Origin: Acinetobacter sp. NIPH 298 | GTDB lineage: Bacteria > Pseudomonadota > Gammaproteobacteria > Pseudomonadales > Moraxellaceae | DNA: 64,000 nucleotides | Reading direction: 5' to 3' | Assembly (NCBI RefSeq): GCF_000369505.1 | Contig: NZ_KB850055.1 | Span: 2,289,513-2,353,512 of the forward strand | Shown: positions 54,322-63,249 of the stretch, in pieces | Layout: each line of letters begins with the position of its first letter | Numbering within the stretch: position 1 is the stretch's first letter | Notes under the pieces: generated by a model | Database searches by the model: none | What the model was told of the DNA's origin: nothing | Seen by the model: the letters and a program-made list of their open reading frames with translations, nothing else | Translations under genes and position numbers: made by a program

Positions 54322-55338
54322 ATGTTTAAAACAAACCCTGTTGAAAATTATAAAATTCCAAGAATCAGCGTAGCACCGATGATGGATTGGACAACGAAGG
54401 ACTATCGTTTCTTTGCGCGTTTATTTAATCCAAATGTGGTGCTGTATACCGAGATGGTCACTACAGGTGCAATCATCTATGGTGGAGCGAATCGTCATTT
54501 AGATTTTAACAAACAAGAACATCCGATCGTGTTGCAGCTCGGTGGTTCAAATCCACAAGAATTAGCCACTTGTACCAAAATGGCTGAAGACTGGGGTTAT
54601 GATGAAGTCAATTTAAATGTCGGCTGCCCAAGCGACCGAGTTCAAAACAATAAGATCGGCGCATGCTTAATGGCTGAGCCAAACCTAGTTGCTGACTGTA
54701 TTCATAGCATGCAAAAAGCGGTATCAATTCCTGTGACGGTCAAACATCGTATCGGCATCGATGACATGCACTCTTATGAAGAAATGCTGCATTTTGTTGA
54801 TACCGTTGCAGCAACAGGATGTACTCACTTTATCGTACATGCGCGGATCGCAATCTTGCAGGGCTTATCGCCGAAAGAGAACCGTGAAGTGCCCCCTTTA
54901 CGCTATGAAGATGTCTACCGCCTAAAACAAGAACGTCCACATCTCACCATTGAAATTAATGGTGGCATCAAAACCCTTGAGGAAACTCAACAACACCTAC
55001 AACATGTCGATGGTGTGATGATTGGCCGTGAGGCTTATCACAACCCTTATTTGCTCGCGGAAATGGGACAGCTCTGGAATTTGCAAGCGCCAGACCGTTT
55101 TGAGATTATGCAGCAAATGATGCCGTATATTCATCAACGCGTTGCTGAGGGTGCCCCACTCTCCATTATCACACGCCACATTTTGGGTTTATTTCAAAAC
55201 TTACCGGGTGCGCGTAAATGGAGGCAAGCTCTGAGTGGTGGCAACGCAAAAACCATTACGGATATTGAAAATGCGATTCAGAACATCCAAGTGGCAATGC
55301 AGCGCACCGAAGACTATATTCGAGAACAGCAACACTAA
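54322..55338 (+). CDS. dusA: tRNA-dihydrouridine(20/20a) synthase DusA, with island-derived N-terminus
   Basis: 338-residue flavoenzyme reducing U20/U20a in the tRNA D-loop. APMMDWTTKDYRFFARLF (19-36), ALxT-type LYTEMVTTGAI, active-site Cys102 in NLNVGCPSDRVQN, and KHRIGIDD follow the DusA pattern. The first 18 codons (MFKTNPVENYKIP...) come from the island and differ from the displaced original (MTPNQTIETTSNP...), but keep the frame across the att core. The new ATG has no clear Shine-Dalgarno sequence upstream (GGCTGTTTTTAA). Confidence 0.95.
   Translation: MFKTNPVENYKIPRISVAPMMDWTTKDYRFFARLFNPNVVLYTEMVTTGAIIYGGANRHLDFNKQEHPIVLQLGGSNPQELATCTKMAEDWGYDEVNLNVGCPSDRVQNNKIGACLMAEPNLVADCIHSMQKAVSIPVTVKHRIGIDDMHSYEEMLHFVDTVAATGCTHFIVHARIAILQGLSPKENREVPPLRYEDVYRLKQERPHLTIEINGGIKTLEETQQHLQHVDGVMIGREAYHNPYLLAEMGQLWNLQAPDRFEIMQQMMPYIHQRVAEGAPLSIITRHILGLFQNLPGARKWRQALSGGNAKTITDIENAIQNIQVAMQRTEDYIREQQH
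54376..54392 (+). repeat. Right attachment site core (att)
   Basis: CCGATGATGGATTGGAC, identical to 17,900-17,916. It covers the PMMDW codons of dusA. Downstream continues the host dusA; upstream is island-derived. Confidence 0.9.
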
Positions 55339-55882
55339 AGCTTGTTCTCCATGCATGCGCAAGGGTATCGCGTGAAGCTCATCCTCTTGCGCATCAAAAT
55401 TTACTTTATAACAAGATCTTAAGCGATTTTAGCTAACTTCATATAAAGCTGAATAACGCCTAATTCGTACTTTAAAATCCAGAGCTTCATCGTGAATACT
55501 CACAAAAGCGAATCACTTGTTAAATTTTCTAATGAATGATAAAAATCTTCAAATTTCACACATAAAAATCAATACCATTATAAAACAAAGCTTTAGAATA
55601 AATAAAATGGATGATTTTTTGTTTTTTAGCACAAAAACGCTTATTTAATACACAATTTTGAAATATAATTTTACAAATCATTTTATCTAAAGTTAACACT
55701 CGCCAAACTGATGATAATTAATAAAAAAATTGTTCTACGATTTAGCTAAGTTATTCCCAAGCCATCACAAATGATACATTATTACATTACAAAGGGGCTT
55801 TTCTGCTCTTTTTCGCTTACCATGTCTTTCGCCAAGAGTCTGGCATTAGTCTGGTTATTTAGAAATGCGATAGAGATTGAAG
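55339..55882. other. Intergenic region after dusA
   Basis: A 9-bp inverted repeat ATGCGCAAG (55355-55363) / CTTGCGCAT (55386-55394) just after dusA may terminate it, although the T-run is poor. The remaining 450 bp are AT-rich with no coding frame I trust; the promoter of the CHAP-like gene must lie here. Confidence 0.45.
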
Positions 55883-56347
55883 ATGATTTATGATGCGCCC
55901 TCAGTTGATCACAGTATGGTTCACACCCCACCTCATCAAATGATTGTGACGACCAAAGATGTACCAAAACAGCCTTCACTCGATGTTATGGCATTTGCAC
56001 AAAAGTTAACGCGCAGAGCGTCTTATCGTAGTTCATCTCAATGTGCCAAGTTCGTCAGAATCGCTTTACAATCTGCGGGTGCAAAAATCGTCAACCATCC
56101 TGTAGCCGCTTCTGACTGGGGTAGAACCTTACAAGAAATTGGCTATAAAAAAATTACCCCTGCTTTTGATAACCCACAGAAAGGTGATATCTATATTATT
56201 CACCGCACACAAAAACATCGTTATGGCCATATTGCTGGCTTCTCTGGCACACAATGGATTTCAGACTTTAAACAACGCAGTCACGATATATATAAAGATA
56301 AAAATGTGACGTATAGTTACTACCGTTTAGGTTCAAACTACATCTAA
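55883..56347 (+). CDS. CHAP-like peptidase/amidase domain protein
   Basis: About 154 residues. The block SSSQCAKFVRIALQSAGA (about 53-70) holds the likely catalytic Cys, and HRYGHIAGFSG (about 115-125) the His, in the order of NlpC/P60-CHAP enzymes that cut peptidoglycan or amide bonds. No signal peptide is visible at the N-terminus (MIYDAPSVDHSMVHTPPHQ), so export would need another route, or it acts in the cytoplasm. ATG 55883 is preferred to a TTG two codons earlier. Single gene, convergent with tcdA. Confidence 0.72.
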   Translation: MIYDAPSVDHSMVHTPPHQMIVTTKDVPKQPSLDVMAFAQKLTRRASYRSSSQCAKFVRIALQSAGAKIVNHPVAASDWGRTLQEIGYKKITPAFDNPQKGDIYIIHRTQKHRYGHIAGFSGTQWISDFKQRSHDIYKDKNVTYSYYRLGSNYI

Positions 56348-56368
56348 TCTCAGCAAGGGCCGACTTGA

Positions 56369-57160
56369 TCAGCCCTTCTTCGCACCCAGCTTTTTCAAAA
56401 CTTCTGCCACCGCAACCATCGCAAAACTCGACGTCACCACAACTGCCGACCCATAACCACCACAGCGCAAGCCTGAGCCTGGATTAAACGTGGTACTTTC
56501 TGAGGTCGAACAAACCTCTGCATTTGAAAATGGATTGTCGATTGAATACACACAAGTGATCCCAAACTTTTCTTTTGGTTTTTTACAGATACCTTTAGCG
56601 CGAAGTTGTGCACGTAACTTTGCCAACATCGGATCTTGTTCTGTCTTTGATAAATCTGCGACTCGTATCTTTAAAGGATCAAGCTTACCGCCTGCCCCAC
56701 CCGATACAATTAACGGGATCTTGTTAAAGCGACAGTGCAGCATCAACGCCAGTTTGGCTTTGACATCATCAATACAGTCTAAAATGATATCGGGAACAGG
56801 ACTTAAAATCTCTTTGACATTTTCAGGTGTTAAATAGTCATCTATTACATTGACTATCATGCGTGGATTGATCTGACGACAGCGCTCAGCCATCACTTCG
56901 ATTTTTTCTTGTCCTAACGTTGAGGTCAATGCAGGAAGTTGACGGTTAATATTGGATGCGGCAATCACATCCATATCGACGAGCGTTAGCTGACCAACCC
57001 CTGTACGGGCCAGCGCTTCTACAGCCCAACTCCCAACGCCACCAATTCCGATCACCATCACATGACTGTTTTCATAATGGCTAAATGAACTTTCTCCATA
57101 AATCTTTGCCACACCAGCAAAACGGCGGTCATATTCATCATTTACAGGCACATCAGTCAT
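56369..57160 (-). CDS. tcdA: tRNA threonylcarbamoyladenosine dehydratase
   Basis: 263 residues of the ThiF/MoeB/E1 superfamily (CsdL/YgdL). The ATP-binding Rossmann segment VMVIGIGGVGSWAVEALARTGVG (about 34-56), then DMDVIAASNINRQLPAL and DCIDDVKAKLAL, identify the family. It cyclises t6A37 of tRNA to ct6A. NPGSGLRCGGYGSAVVVTSSFA near the C-terminus is typical. The ATG gives the usual start length. Confidence 0.93.
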   Translation of the reverse strand: MTDVPVNDEYDRRFAGVAKIYGESSFSHYENSHVMVIGIGGVGSWAVEALARTGVGQLTLVDMDVIAASNINRQLPALTSTLGQEKIEVMAERCRQINPRMIVNVIDDYLTPENVKEILSPVPDIILDCIDDVKAKLALMLHCRFNKIPLIVSGGAGGKLDPLKIRVADLSKTEQDPMLAKLRAQLRAKGICKKPKEKFGITCVYSIDNPFSNAEVCSTSESTTFNPGSGLRCGGYGSAVVVTSSFAMVAVAEVLKKLGAKKG

Positions 57161-57222
57161 AACAGTGGCGATCTATATCTTTCAATCAAAGCACTATTTT
57201 AACTCGTTTAATATGGTTTTGG

Positions 57223-58416
57223 TTAGGAAGATGAGACTTTGATTGCAAATCGATGACGTCCACTTAAAATAATCAATATTACCAAAATAAGAACACTGAT
57301 TGATAAAGCCAGCAGATTAGCATTCATCCAGCCAACCTTCGTCAAAATCGGTGCAGGCAAGAAAGCACCAAGTGTCGCGAATAAGGCAATTATGGTTTCA
57401 TTAATACCTTGTACACGATGCTTTTGCTGTTCGTTTAGCCCTGCCAATAGCGTAGATGCACCTGAATAAGCAAAGTTCCAGCCTACACCAAGCACAATCA
57501 GAGCGACATTAATATAAATTCCCTCTTGGCCAAATATTGGAATCAAAGAGGACAACATCAGTAAAACAAATCCGATATAAATCGTGCGATGTGTTCCCCA
57601 GCGTTGAATCAGCTTAGATACAAAGAATGAAGGAATAAACATGGCCAAGACATGTAACTGAATCGAGACAGAAGCATAGTGAAATGAATGATGTTCTTTC
57701 AAATGTAAGGAAGACATAATCATCATGACATTCATAATATAGTATGCAAATGCCCCACTAATCACTGCCACCACAATAAAATTGACAGGCAATTTAGCTC
57801 GCTGTAGCGACTCAGTCACGACTTGTTGTACTTGCTGTAATTTAAACTTCTGATTCCAAACATACAAAATTGGCGACAACAATAATGCCAACACACTGAA
57901 AATTAAATAAATCACAGTGAAATCAGGTAAGCCTTGCACCTGTTGAAATTGAATCGCCAAAACAGGTGCAATAATCGCTGCGACGACACCGCCAGAAATC
58001 ACCATCGCTGTGGCTTTCGGGATTAAATCAGAAGCTAGACGATCAGAGGCAGCAAAACGGTAAAAGTTCGCAGTAGAAATAAATAAGCCCAGTGAAAAAT
58101 GACTAAGGCACAATAAATAAAACTGTTCACTTTGTAGGGCGAGATAGCCAAACACACCCGCTAAAAAAAGACAAAAGCATCCAAACTGAAACACCAGATG
58201 TCGACCCAACTTTTTCATTAAAAATGAGAAGATAAAAGTCGTCAGCAACATAGCCAAAAATTGCAAACCATAGGGTACTGTCGCCAAAGCTTGAGTGGGC
58301 GCAAGTTTTAAGCCAACAATCGCTGAAACTGTTACCGATAATACTGCTGCAATTAAATTAAATGCTTGTGCAACCAATAAATAATAAACATATCTCGGCA
58401 ACTGATTCAAAGCCAT
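57223..58416 (-). CDS. MFS transporter
   Basis: About 397 residues with twelve hydrophobic segments. A major facilitator with a GRHLVFQFG loop between helices 2 and 3 and GVGWNFAYSGASTLLAGL in the second half. No motif points to a substrate. ATG 58416 lies just after GTGAGGGTG; GTG codons at 58419 and 58425 are alternatives. Not obviously linked to its neighbours. Confidence 0.8.
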   Translation of the reverse strand: MALNQLPRYVYYLLVAQAFNLIAAVLSVTVSAIVGLKLAPTQALATVPYGLQFLAMLLTTFIFSFLMKKLGRHLVFQFGCFCLFLAGVFGYLALQSEQFYLLCLSHFSLGLFISTANFYRFAASDRLASDLIPKATAMVISGGVVAAIIAPVLAIQFQQVQGLPDFTVIYLIFSVLALLLSPILYVWNQKFKLQQVQQVVTESLQRAKLPVNFIVVAVISGAFAYYIMNVMMIMSSLHLKEHHSFHYASVSIQLHVLAMFIPSFFVSKLIQRWGTHRTIYIGFVLLMLSSLIPIFGQEGIYINVALIVLGVGWNFAYSGASTLLAGLNEQQKHRVQGINETIIALFATLGAFLPAPILTKVGWMNANLLALSISVLILVILIILSGRHRFAIKVSSS

Positions 58417-58474
58417 CACCCTCACAGATTAATGGCTATCACCTTAACGCCGAAACGGTAAAATTCAAACAAAA

Positions 58475-58505
58475 AAAAAGATGAAAGACTCGCTTTCATC
58501 TTTTT
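58475..58505. terminator. Intrinsic terminator downstream of acnA
   Basis: Thirteen-base perfect arms AAAAAGATGAAAG / CTTTCATCTTTTT around an ACTCG loop. A/T runs at both ends stop acnA (minus) before the MFS gene. Confidence 0.85.
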
Positions 58506-58523
58506 ACAATAACTTTTTTGGTG

Positions 58524-61280
58524 CTATGCAGCGATTAAATTCCGCAGTACATAATGCAAAATCCCACCTGCTTTAAAGTATTCGACCTCATTTAAGGTAT
58601 CGATTCGGCATAACACCTTAAATTGCGCTTGGCTGCCATCTTCTCGAATCACATTCACATCTAAAGCCTGATGCGGTTGAATCTCATCAGATAAGCCATG
58701 AATTGAAAGAACCTCTCGACCTGTTAGGTTTAAAGACTGACGTGTTTGCTCATCAATAAATTGAAGTGGTAATACGCCCATGCCAACAAGGTTTGAACGA
58801 TGAATTCGCTCAAAGCTTTCTGCAATCACTGCTTTAATGCCCAGTAAATTGGTACCTTTCGCAGCCCAGTCTCGCGATGAGCCTGTACCATATTCTTTAC
58901 CTGCAATAATAATCAGCGGTGTTTGTTCCTGTTGATAACGCATAGAAGTATCATAAATCGATAGCTTTTCACTGGTTGGAATATGAATGGTATTGCCTCC
59001 CTCTTCGCCACCTAACATTTCATTCTTAATTCGAATGTTGGCAAATGTTCCTCGCATCATCACTTCATGATTACCACGACGCGAACCATAGGAGTTAAAG
59101 TCATTCGGGTCTACGCCTTGTTCCTGTAAATAACGCCCTGCTGGACTATCTTTCTTGATATTCCCCGCTGGAGAAATATGGTCAGTCGTTACTGAGTCGC
59201 CAAGCACAGCCAAGATACGTGCCTGTTCAATATTGGTGATTGCTTTGGGCGGTTGCTCAATTCCCTCAAAGAAAGGCGGATGGCGAATATAAGTCGAATT
59301 GTCCTGCCATGCATAAGTTTGGCTTTGCGGGATTTGAATCGCTTGCCACGTCTCATCACCATCAAATACTGCGGCATATTCTTTATGGAACATGGCGGTG
59401 GTGACTTGTTTCAGTGCTTGATCAATTTCAGCCTGACTTGGCCAAATGTCTTTCAGATAAACCTCTTGTCCCTCTTTTCCGATACCAATCGGCTGTGTGG
59501 TTAAATCGGTACGGATATTGCCAAGCAAGCCATACGCAACCACCAGTGGCGGTGAAGCCAACCAGTTGGTTTTCACCAATGGATGTACACGGCCTTCAAA
59601 GTTACGATTGCCTGAAAGCACAGATGCTACATTTAAATCATGACATTGAATCGCTTCTTCAACAGGATCAGGCAAAGGTCCAGAATTCCCGATACATGTG
59701 GTACAACCATAACCCACAAGGTTATAACCCAATTGATCGAGGTATGGTGTCAATCCTGCGGCAGCCAAATAATCTGTTACGACTTTGGAACCGGGTGCGA
59801 GTGAGCTTTTTACCCAAGGTTTGCGTTGCAGGCCTTGTTCAATCGCCTTTTTCGCCAATAAACCTGCGGCCAACATGACACTTGGGTTCGAGGTGTTGGT
59901 ACATGAAGTGATTGCTGATATCACCACATCACCATGGTTTAAAGGATAGATTTGCCCATCAAGGGTACAAGATGGGCTATCATGTGGAAGATTGGCTTGG
60001 TGAGCAGCAACCGCTGTACCGCCACCACCTTCATTTTCCAATCGCTCTTTCATCTCTGCAATTGGTTTTAATGTCAGCTCCATGAGCGCATTAAAGGTTT
60101 TGGGTACATCTGCCAGTAATACACGATCTTGTGGGCGCTTAGGGCCAGCCATACTTGCTTGCACCGTACTCATATCAAGACTCAATGTATCGGTAAAGAC
60201 TGGCTCATCTCCCGCATTTCGCCATAAGCCTTGTGCTTTACTATATGCCTCCACCAAATCGATGCGTTCTTGTTGGCGACCAGTCAGTACCAAATACGCC
60301 AGTGTGACTTCATCAATAGGGAAGAAACCACAGGTTGCACCATATTCAGGTGCCATATTGGCAATCGTAGCACGGTCAGCGAGTGGCAAGTCCGCCAAAC
60401 CATCCCCATAAAATTCAACAAATTTACCAACCACGCCTTTCTGACGGAGCATTTGGGTAATGGTTAAAACCAAGTCAGTTGCGGTAATGCCTTCATTGAG
60501 CTTACCAGTCAATTTAAAACCGATTACTTCAGGAATTAACATCGAAACAGGTTGTCCGAGCATCGCCGCTTCTGCTTCGATCCCGCCTCCCCCCCAACCC
60601 AATACGCCAAGTCCATTAATCATGGTGGTATGCGAATCTGTTCCGACTAAGGTATCTGGAAAAGCAAAGGTTTGCCCGTCTTCTTCGTTGAGCCAAACGG
60701 CTTGAGCCAAATATTCTAAATTGACTTGGTGACAAATACCTGTACCCGGTGGCACCACACTGAAGTTATTAAATGCTGACTGCCCCCAACGTAAGAACTG
60801 ATAACGCTCGCCATTGCGCTCCATTTCAATTCTCACATTTACGGCAAATGCATTTTGATTGGCAAAATGATCGACCATGACCGAGTGATCAATCACCAAA
60901 TCAACAGGTGACAATGGATTGATTCGATTCGGATCACCGCCTGCTTTGGCCATTGCTGCACGCATGGCGGCTAAATCGACTACCGCAGGTACACCAGTAA
61001 AATCTTGCATCAATACTCGCGCGGGTCGGTATTGAATTTCTTGATCGGAGCTGCGTGTTTTTTGCCAATCGACTAAGGCTTGGATATGTTCAACTTTTAC
61101 ACTTTCTTGGTCTTCAAATCGAAGGAGATTCTCTAATAAAACTTTTAAAGATTTAGGTAGATGGTCAATATTACCAAGTGTCTGCGCGGCTCGTTTCAAG
61201 TTAAAAATTTGATATTTTTTTGAACCGACATCAAGCGTTTGTAATGCATTAAAACTATTGATTTTGCTATATCTGGCCAT
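58524..61280 (-). CDS. acnA: Aconitate hydratase A
   Basis: About 918 residues. A [4Fe-4S] enzyme isomerising citrate to isocitrate in the TCA cycle. Cluster cysteines are in AITSCTNTSNPSVM and GYGCTTCIGNSGPL; the active-site block GSSRDWAAKGTNLLGIKAVIAESFERIHRSNLVGMG and the N-terminal domain FTGVPAVVDLAAMR match AcnA, not AcnB. ATG 61280 follows GGGAGGATCATCCT; an in-frame start at 61310 is rejected. AcnA forms are often stress-linked and iron-regulated. Confidence 0.95.
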   Translation of the reverse strand: MARYSKINSFNALQTLDVGSKKYQIFNLKRAAQTLGNIDHLPKSLKVLLENLLRFEDQESVKVEHIQALVDWQKTRSSDQEIQYRPARVLMQDFTGVPAVVDLAAMRAAMAKAGGDPNRINPLSPVDLVIDHSVMVDHFANQNAFAVNVRIEMERNGERYQFLRWGQSAFNNFSVVPPGTGICHQVNLEYLAQAVWLNEEDGQTFAFPDTLVGTDSHTTMINGLGVLGWGGGGIEAEAAMLGQPVSMLIPEVIGFKLTGKLNEGITATDLVLTITQMLRQKGVVGKFVEFYGDGLADLPLADRATIANMAPEYGATCGFFPIDEVTLAYLVLTGRQQERIDLVEAYSKAQGLWRNAGDEPVFTDTLSLDMSTVQASMAGPKRPQDRVLLADVPKTFNALMELTLKPIAEMKERLENEGGGGTAVAAHQANLPHDSPSCTLDGQIYPLNHGDVVISAITSCTNTSNPSVMLAAGLLAKKAIEQGLQRKPWVKSSLAPGSKVVTDYLAAAGLTPYLDQLGYNLVGYGCTTCIGNSGPLPDPVEEAIQCHDLNVASVLSGNRNFEGRVHPLVKTNWLASPPLVVAYGLLGNIRTDLTTQPIGIGKEGQEVYLKDIWPSQAEIDQALKQVTTAMFHKEYAAVFDGDETWQAIQIPQSQTYAWQDNSTYIRHPPFFEGIEQPPKAITNIEQARILAVLGDSVTTDHISPAGNIKKDSPAGRYLQEQGVDPNDFNSYGSRRGNHEVMMRGTFANIRIKNEMLGGEEGGNTIHIPTSEKLSIYDTSMRYQQEQTPLIIIAGKEYGTGSSRDWAAKGTNLLGIKAVIAESFERIHRSNLVGMGVLPLQFIDEQTRQSLNLTGREVLSIHGLSDEIQPHQALDVNVIREDGSQAQFKVLCRIDTLNEVEYFKAGGILHYVLRNLIAA

Positions 61281-61421
61281 AGGATGATCCTCCCAGTTTG
61301 GCGATTTCATTCGTTTATTATGAAGTTCTTTATTTAATGTAAGCCAGTTTAGGAAATGCTGTGTTCCCTTTTAGTTATCTTATTTAAAATTACATGATTA
61401 TTATTCTATTGTGGACAGGTA

Positions 61422-62234
61422 TTAGTTGAGATGTAGTGCCTCAAATGAGTTGTGCCAGAGTTGTGCAGCAAGCTGTGCTTTAGGCAACTGCAGTGTTTGA
61501 GCCAAGCCTTCTAAGACATAAGGCAAATTCACAGGTGTATTACGGGTTCTATGTTCGGTTGATGTCTGACAACACAACGGCGTCATATCAGGACAGTCTG
61601 TTTCAATCACCAAGTTTTCTATACCAATCGCATGTACCACTTGATGTAACTTCTTGGCATTTGGATTGGTGATTTGCCCAGTTACACCAATTTTAAAGCC
61701 AAGTTTTACCAATGCCTTCGCTTCTTCAACACCACCACTAAAGGCATGTGCAATTCCACCCCATTTGAATTTTTGCGCTTTTAATATCGCAAGGGTTTCT
61801 GCATGGGCTTTGCGAACATGGAGTAACACAGGCTTGTTATATTGGGCTGCCAGCTCAAGCTGCGCGTTAAAATAATACTGTTGCTTGGCAAATAATTCAG
61901 GCTGTTTGTGTTGCTTTAAAAAAGTATCTAAACCAATCTCACCTACAGCAACACAATGATGTTGCTGTAAAATCTGTTCCAAATGATGTAAATGCTCTGA
62001 CTGATGTTGCTCGATATAAAAAGGATGCAGACCGGGAGCTAAATGAGATCGAGGTACGTCTTGCCACTGTTGTAATTGTTGATGTGTGGCCATTAATTCA
62101 TCAAAACGGGATGCAACAAACCCGATCAGAACCAAATCCTCCACACCCGCTTTTTTGGCTTGTCGCGCCAGTTGTTGCCGATCATGATCAAAATCGGCAA
62201 CATCAAAATGGGTGTGGGTATCAAACAGTTGCAT
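61422..62234 (-). CDS. TatD-family metal-dependent hydrolase
   Basis: 270 residues of the amidohydrolase-type TIM barrel. LFDTHTHFDVADFDHDRQ (metal ligands H-x-H), GLHPFYI, VAVGEIGLDTF (Glu ligand), KPVLLHVRKAHAE, GIAHAFSGG and VIETDCPDM (Asp ligand) are all present. TatD proteins are DNases or hydrolases acting in DNA or protein quality control. The ATG overlaps the upstream lipoprotein stop as TAATG, so it is translationally coupled to it. Confidence 0.9.
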   Translation of the reverse strand: MQLFDTHTHFDVADFDHDRQQLARQAKKAGVEDLVLIGFVASRFDELMATHQQLQQWQDVPRSHLAPGLHPFYIEQHQSEHLHHLEQILQQHHCVAVGEIGLDTFLKQHKQPELFAKQQYYFNAQLELAAQYNKPVLLHVRKAHAETLAILKAQKFKWGGIAHAFSGGVEEAKALVKLGFKIGVTGQITNPNAKKLHQVVHAIGIENLVIETDCPDMTPLCCQTSTEHRTRNTPVNLPYVLEGLAQTLQLPKAQLAAQLWHNSFEALHLN

Positions 62235-63145
62235 TAGGTCTTGCTTTTGGTATCTGCAACAACGGTCGAAGCTGCTGGTGCATCTACTTTAGGCAAATAT
62301 TCAGGCTTTAAAACTCCTTTCAATTGATCAAATGGAATTACCAAGCGAGGTAAACCCACCACATAAGGACCGATTTCATATTCACCGTATTGGAGAATTA
62401 AACCGTTTTCGCCTAACAAAAAATTATCAGTCATTTCAAATGGCCAAGCTTGCTCATATTCTTCAGGATTATTGGCTAATTTAGAATCTACAATCCATGC
62501 CTTAAATGCATCATGCGCCAACTTTTTCAAAGCTGCTTGCTGTTTTGCTAACAACAAATCATTGAGATTAATTTGCTTTTGATTGACCAAATCGAAATTA
62601 TAATAACGTTGTGAAGTTGCGCCATGCGCTCCGCCCATATAACTACTACTATTGAGTACCACCGTAGCCAAAGAGCCTTCTGTTTGTAATATCTTAGGTT
62701 TAACCAACAAACTAATTTGATGACTGATACTCAGTGCTTTTAATTCTTCATCAATTTTAATAAAAGCATTCGCGTAGTGCTGAACTTGTGTATCTAAATT
62801 CGGCTTTTGCTCAGCGGCCTGTACCGTCGATATGGCCTTATCTGCATCGACTACATCCAACATTTTGCTGAGTTGATCGAGGATTTGCTCATCCAGAAAT
62901 TGATCAATAAATGCAAAGTTACTCTGCAAACGTTCAACCACAAAATCAGGGCAAGTGTTACCCTTACACTCTGGTAAAGTCAGTGCTACTTTTACACTCT
63001 CTCCACGCAATGTAGATTCTGTTTGCTGCTGTATCATCGCTGGATCTTGTGACTGATCCTGTGATTCTTTTGGCTCTGATTTCGGTTGGCATGCTGCGAG
63101 TAAAATTGCACAAGTAAGCACACTATATTTATAAAAATTTTTCAT
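62234..63145 (-). CDS. Lipoprotein with DUF3298-type domain
   Basis: 303 residues. Signal peptide ends at the lipobox LAAC (C19), so it is probably membrane-anchored by lipid. The mature protein has EGSLATVVLNSSSYMGGAHGATSQRYYNFDLVNQKQINLNDLL and a C-terminal NGLILQYGEYEIGPYVVGLPRLVIPFDQL, matching DUF3298/RsiV-like domains. Function is unknown; related domains may sense muramidase products. It is co-transcribed with tatD, and a diverged paralog lies directly upstream. Confidence 0.78.
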   Translation of the reverse strand: MKNFYKYSVLTCAILLAACQPKSEPKESQDQSQDPAMIQQQTESTLRGESVKVALTLPECKGNTCPDFVVERLQSNFAFIDQFLDEQILDQLSKMLDVVDADKAISTVQAAEQKPNLDTQVQHYANAFIKIDEELKALSISHQISLLVKPKILQTEGSLATVVLNSSSYMGGAHGATSQRYYNFDLVNQKQINLNDLLLAKQQAALKKLAHDAFKAWIVDSKLANNPEEYEQAWPFEMTDNFLLGENGLILQYGEYEIGPYVVGLPRLVIPFDQLKGVLKPEYLPKVDAPAASTVVADTKSKT

Positions 63146-63249
63146 CTAAACCTATCACCATTATTCGTATACAAGCTTTTTAAAATGCTATCTGACTTCG
63201 CTCGAAACCACCATAAACACATGCGATTTCTATACATATCTTAGTCAAG

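Larger units (their letters stand above)
17900..54392. mobile_element. Genomic island integrated in dusA (about 36.5 kb)
   Basis: Bounded by the 17-bp direct repeat in two dusA 5' ends, with the integrase gene at the right end beside the intact dusA. Cargo comprises a type I restriction block with Kiwa-like, DUF262 and repeat-protein genes; a Fic toxin-antitoxin pair; a second radA; copper resistance; and a recombination/replication module. dusA-targeting integrases form a known family found on prophages and islands. No phage structural genes, conjugation genes or partition genes are visible, so the element is an integrative island likely mobilised by other means. Confidence 0.93.

Noticed and set aside
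59414..59878. 154-codon plus-strand frame inside acnA
   Set aside because: It lies antisense to a highly conserved gene, has no ribosome binding site and no family resemblance; an artefact of acnA codon use.
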